A stretch of 6,878 nucleotides of DNA from Lachnospiraceae bacterium. Its GTDB lineage: Bacteria > Bacillota_A > Clostridia > Lachnospirales > Lachnospiraceae. Positions within the stretch are counted from its first letter, which is position 1. The number at the start of each line of letters is the position of its first letter. Both the position numbers and the translations under genes were made by a program. Shown here piece by piece: positions 5,944 to 6,878 of this stretch. Below the pieces are notes generated by a model. The model searched no databases. It worked only from the letters and a program-made list of their open reading frames with translations, and was not told where the DNA came from. The stretch covers positions 1 through 6,878 of the forward strand of contig JAFWXB010000084.1 in NCBI GenBank assembly GCA_017523185.1, read 5' to 3'.

Positions 5944-6540
5944 ATGGCAGATATTATTTATACTTATAAAAATCAGGTTTATGCAAATATTACAAATAAA
6001 TGTGATTGTGCTTGTACATTTTGTATTCGCTCTGAAAAAGACCATATTGGAGAATCCGGAAATCTTTGGCATACAACAGACCCAACGATTGAAGAAATAA
6101 AAAATGCAATTGATGCATTTGATTTTACAAATTATAATGAATTTGTATTTTGTGGTTATGGTGAACCGACTTGTGCACTTGACACCTTACTTACAATCGC
6201 TAAATATGTAAAAGAAACATACCATCTTCCAATTCGTGTCAATACAAATGGGCTTGCAAATCTCTATCACAAGAGAAATATCATTTCGGAACTTGCCGAA
6301 GTGGTTGATAGTATTTCAATTAGTTTAAATGCACCAAATGCAGAGGCTTATCAACACGTTACAAGACCTCAATTTGAAAATGCCTATGAAGCAATGTTAG
6401 ATTTTGCAGAAGAATGTAACCAAAAAATTGCACATACACAACTTTCCATTGTAGATGTACTTTCTTCGGAAGATATCGCACAATGTCAAAAAATTGCTGA
6501 TGAAAGAGGTATTTATCTTAAAATTAGAAAATTTACTTAG
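5944..6540 (+). CDS. Short radical SAM protein (TIGR04100 / TatD-linked rSAM type)
   Basis: The 198-residue protein carries the radical SAM cluster motif C-x3-C-x2-C at Cys20, Cys24 and Cys27 (NKCDCACTFCIRS), with an extra Cys22 inside the motif. SAM-binding CGYGEPT is at 70-76, RVNTNG at 98-103 and SISLNAP at 125-131. It therefore should bind a [4Fe-4S] cluster and cleave S-adenosylmethionine. It stops after a partial barrel, with no SPASM or other C-terminal domain; this short length is normal for the small families I recall as TIGR04100 and TIGR04038 (TatD-associated). TIGR04100 is, as I remember, found beside TIGR04002 membrane proteins, which matches the gene just upstream. The ATG at 5944 is chosen because GGAG (5931-5934) is nine bases away; an earlier in-frame ATG at 5917 has no RBS. 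The reaction is unknown; a step in B6 or cofactor metabolism is only a guess from context. Confidence 0.83.
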   Translation: MADIIYTYKNQVYANITNKCDCACTFCIRSEKDHIGESGNLWHTTDPTIEEIKNAIDAFDFTNYNEFVFCGYGEPTCALDTLLTIAKYVKETYHLPIRVNTNGLANLYHKRNIISELAEVVDSISISLNAPNAEAYQHVTRPQFENAYEAMLDFAEECNQKIAHTQLSIVDVLSSEDIAQCQKIADERGIYLKIRKFT

Positions 6541-6719
6541 AATTAATATAATATGAGTTCAATAACTCAAAATACTTTATTAAATATTATATAAAAGTAT
6601 AGAAAACAAATGTAAATATTTTATTTTAACAACAAAAATGATATTTTGTATTAATTTATTTCTAAAATTTGTTGAACGTATGTTAATATAATAATTTATC
6701 ATTTTCTATAAAATTCAGT

Positions 6720-6785
6720 AAAAAACTGTCATATAAAACACTATATTTCTTTATAGTTATTTTATATGACAGTTTATTTTTATTA
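6720..6785. terminator. Strong bidirectional terminator
   Basis: Bases 6723-6738 (aaactgtcatataaaa) pair perfectly with 6760-6775. After a small internal loop the stem continues with actata (6740-6745) and tatagt (6752-6757) around a tttctt loop. On the plus strand it is followed by ATTTTTATT, on the minus strand by T-rich sequence (six T, 6725-6720). It lies 180 bases past the radical SAM stop codon. The stretch between (6541-6722) is AT-rich with only a weak 6-bp hairpin at 6554-6569. The two-sided form suggests convergent genes, with another minus-strand gene to the right. Confidence 0.72.
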
Positions 6786-6814
6786 TAAAAATTAATATTT
6801 CCAATATATAATCT

Positions 6815-6878
6815 CTACTTGCTTATACGCAAATATTTATTCATTTTGAAATAATTTTGTAGAATAGTATCTGTCTCC
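6815..6878 (-). CDS. Possible C-terminal end of a minus-strand gene (right edge)
   Basis: One minus-strand frame is open from the window edge to a TAG at 6817-6815 and reads ETDTILQNYFKMNKYLRISK. The other two minus frames stop sooner. Composition is plausible for protein, and the bidirectional terminator lies about 40 bases downstream, where a convergent gene would need it. Twenty codons are too few to name a product, and an open frame this short can arise by chance. Confidence 0.3.
   Translation of the reverse strand, partial: ETDTILQNYFKMNKYLRISK

Noticed and set aside
5731..6072. Minus-strand open frame of 113 codons
   Set aside because: It runs antisense across the end of the S component gene, the spacer and the start of the radical SAM gene, and has no RBS or recognisable motif.
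1..6878. CRISPR array, tRNA, rRNA, complete insertion sequence or riboswitch
   Set aside because: No regularly spaced repeats, tRNA-like cloverleaf, rRNA segment, terminal inverted repeats with target duplication, or recognisable riboswitch core was seen on either strand.

Overview
The window is very AT-rich, has short A/T-rich spacers, and uses Gram-positive style ribosome binding sites (GGAGG, AAAGGAGGA, AAGGAAG). With an Rpn-type PD-(D/E)XK protein, a double-HTH/TPR regulator, an ECF-type S component and a short radical SAM protein, it looks like a low-GC Clostridia genome, most probably a gut Lachnospiraceae. This is judged from gene types and composition; no search was run.

Left part (1-906). 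At the left edge, on the minus strand, is the start of a lipoprotein gene (MKNKYLN..., lipobox LSAC) that runs out of the window. Just upstream of it, on the same strand, is a small secreted-protein gene. Its signal peptide is complete only if one base is removed, so as assembled it is frameshifted. On the plus strand at 772-906 is a 44-residue gene that fits the form of a secreted signal-peptide precursor: hydrophobic N-terminus, then a Pro/His-rich tail. It has a good RBS and an extended -10 promoter.

Centre (903-4080). The small peptide gene converges on, and overlaps by four bases, a 606-residue minus-strand regulator with two HTH domains and TPR-like helices. This layout resembles peptide-sensing RRNPP-type loci and is the main candidate for an undescribed system. 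A perfect 16-bp inverted repeat (665-704) lies just upstream of the peptide promoter. It also reads as a terminator for the regulator transcript, which would make that transcript antisense to the whole peptide gene. Upstream of the regulator come a terminator and an Rpn-family nuclease/transposase-like gene (2868-3848, minus). Beyond that, at 3996-4080, is a decayed copy of the regulator's promoter, RBS, TTG start and first 15 codons, so the Rpn gene sits between two direct copies of the regulator's 5' end.

Right part (4234-6878). Three plus-strand genes probably form a functional group: a PdxY-like vitamin B6 kinase, a six-helix ECF-type S component (likely a B6-type importer subunit), and a short radical SAM enzyme of unknown reaction. 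The simplest reading is vitamin B6 uptake and trapping by phosphorylation, with a radical SAM enzyme attached. A strong bidirectional hairpin at about 6720-6785 closes the cluster. It probably also ends a minus-strand gene of which only the last codons may be visible at the right edge.
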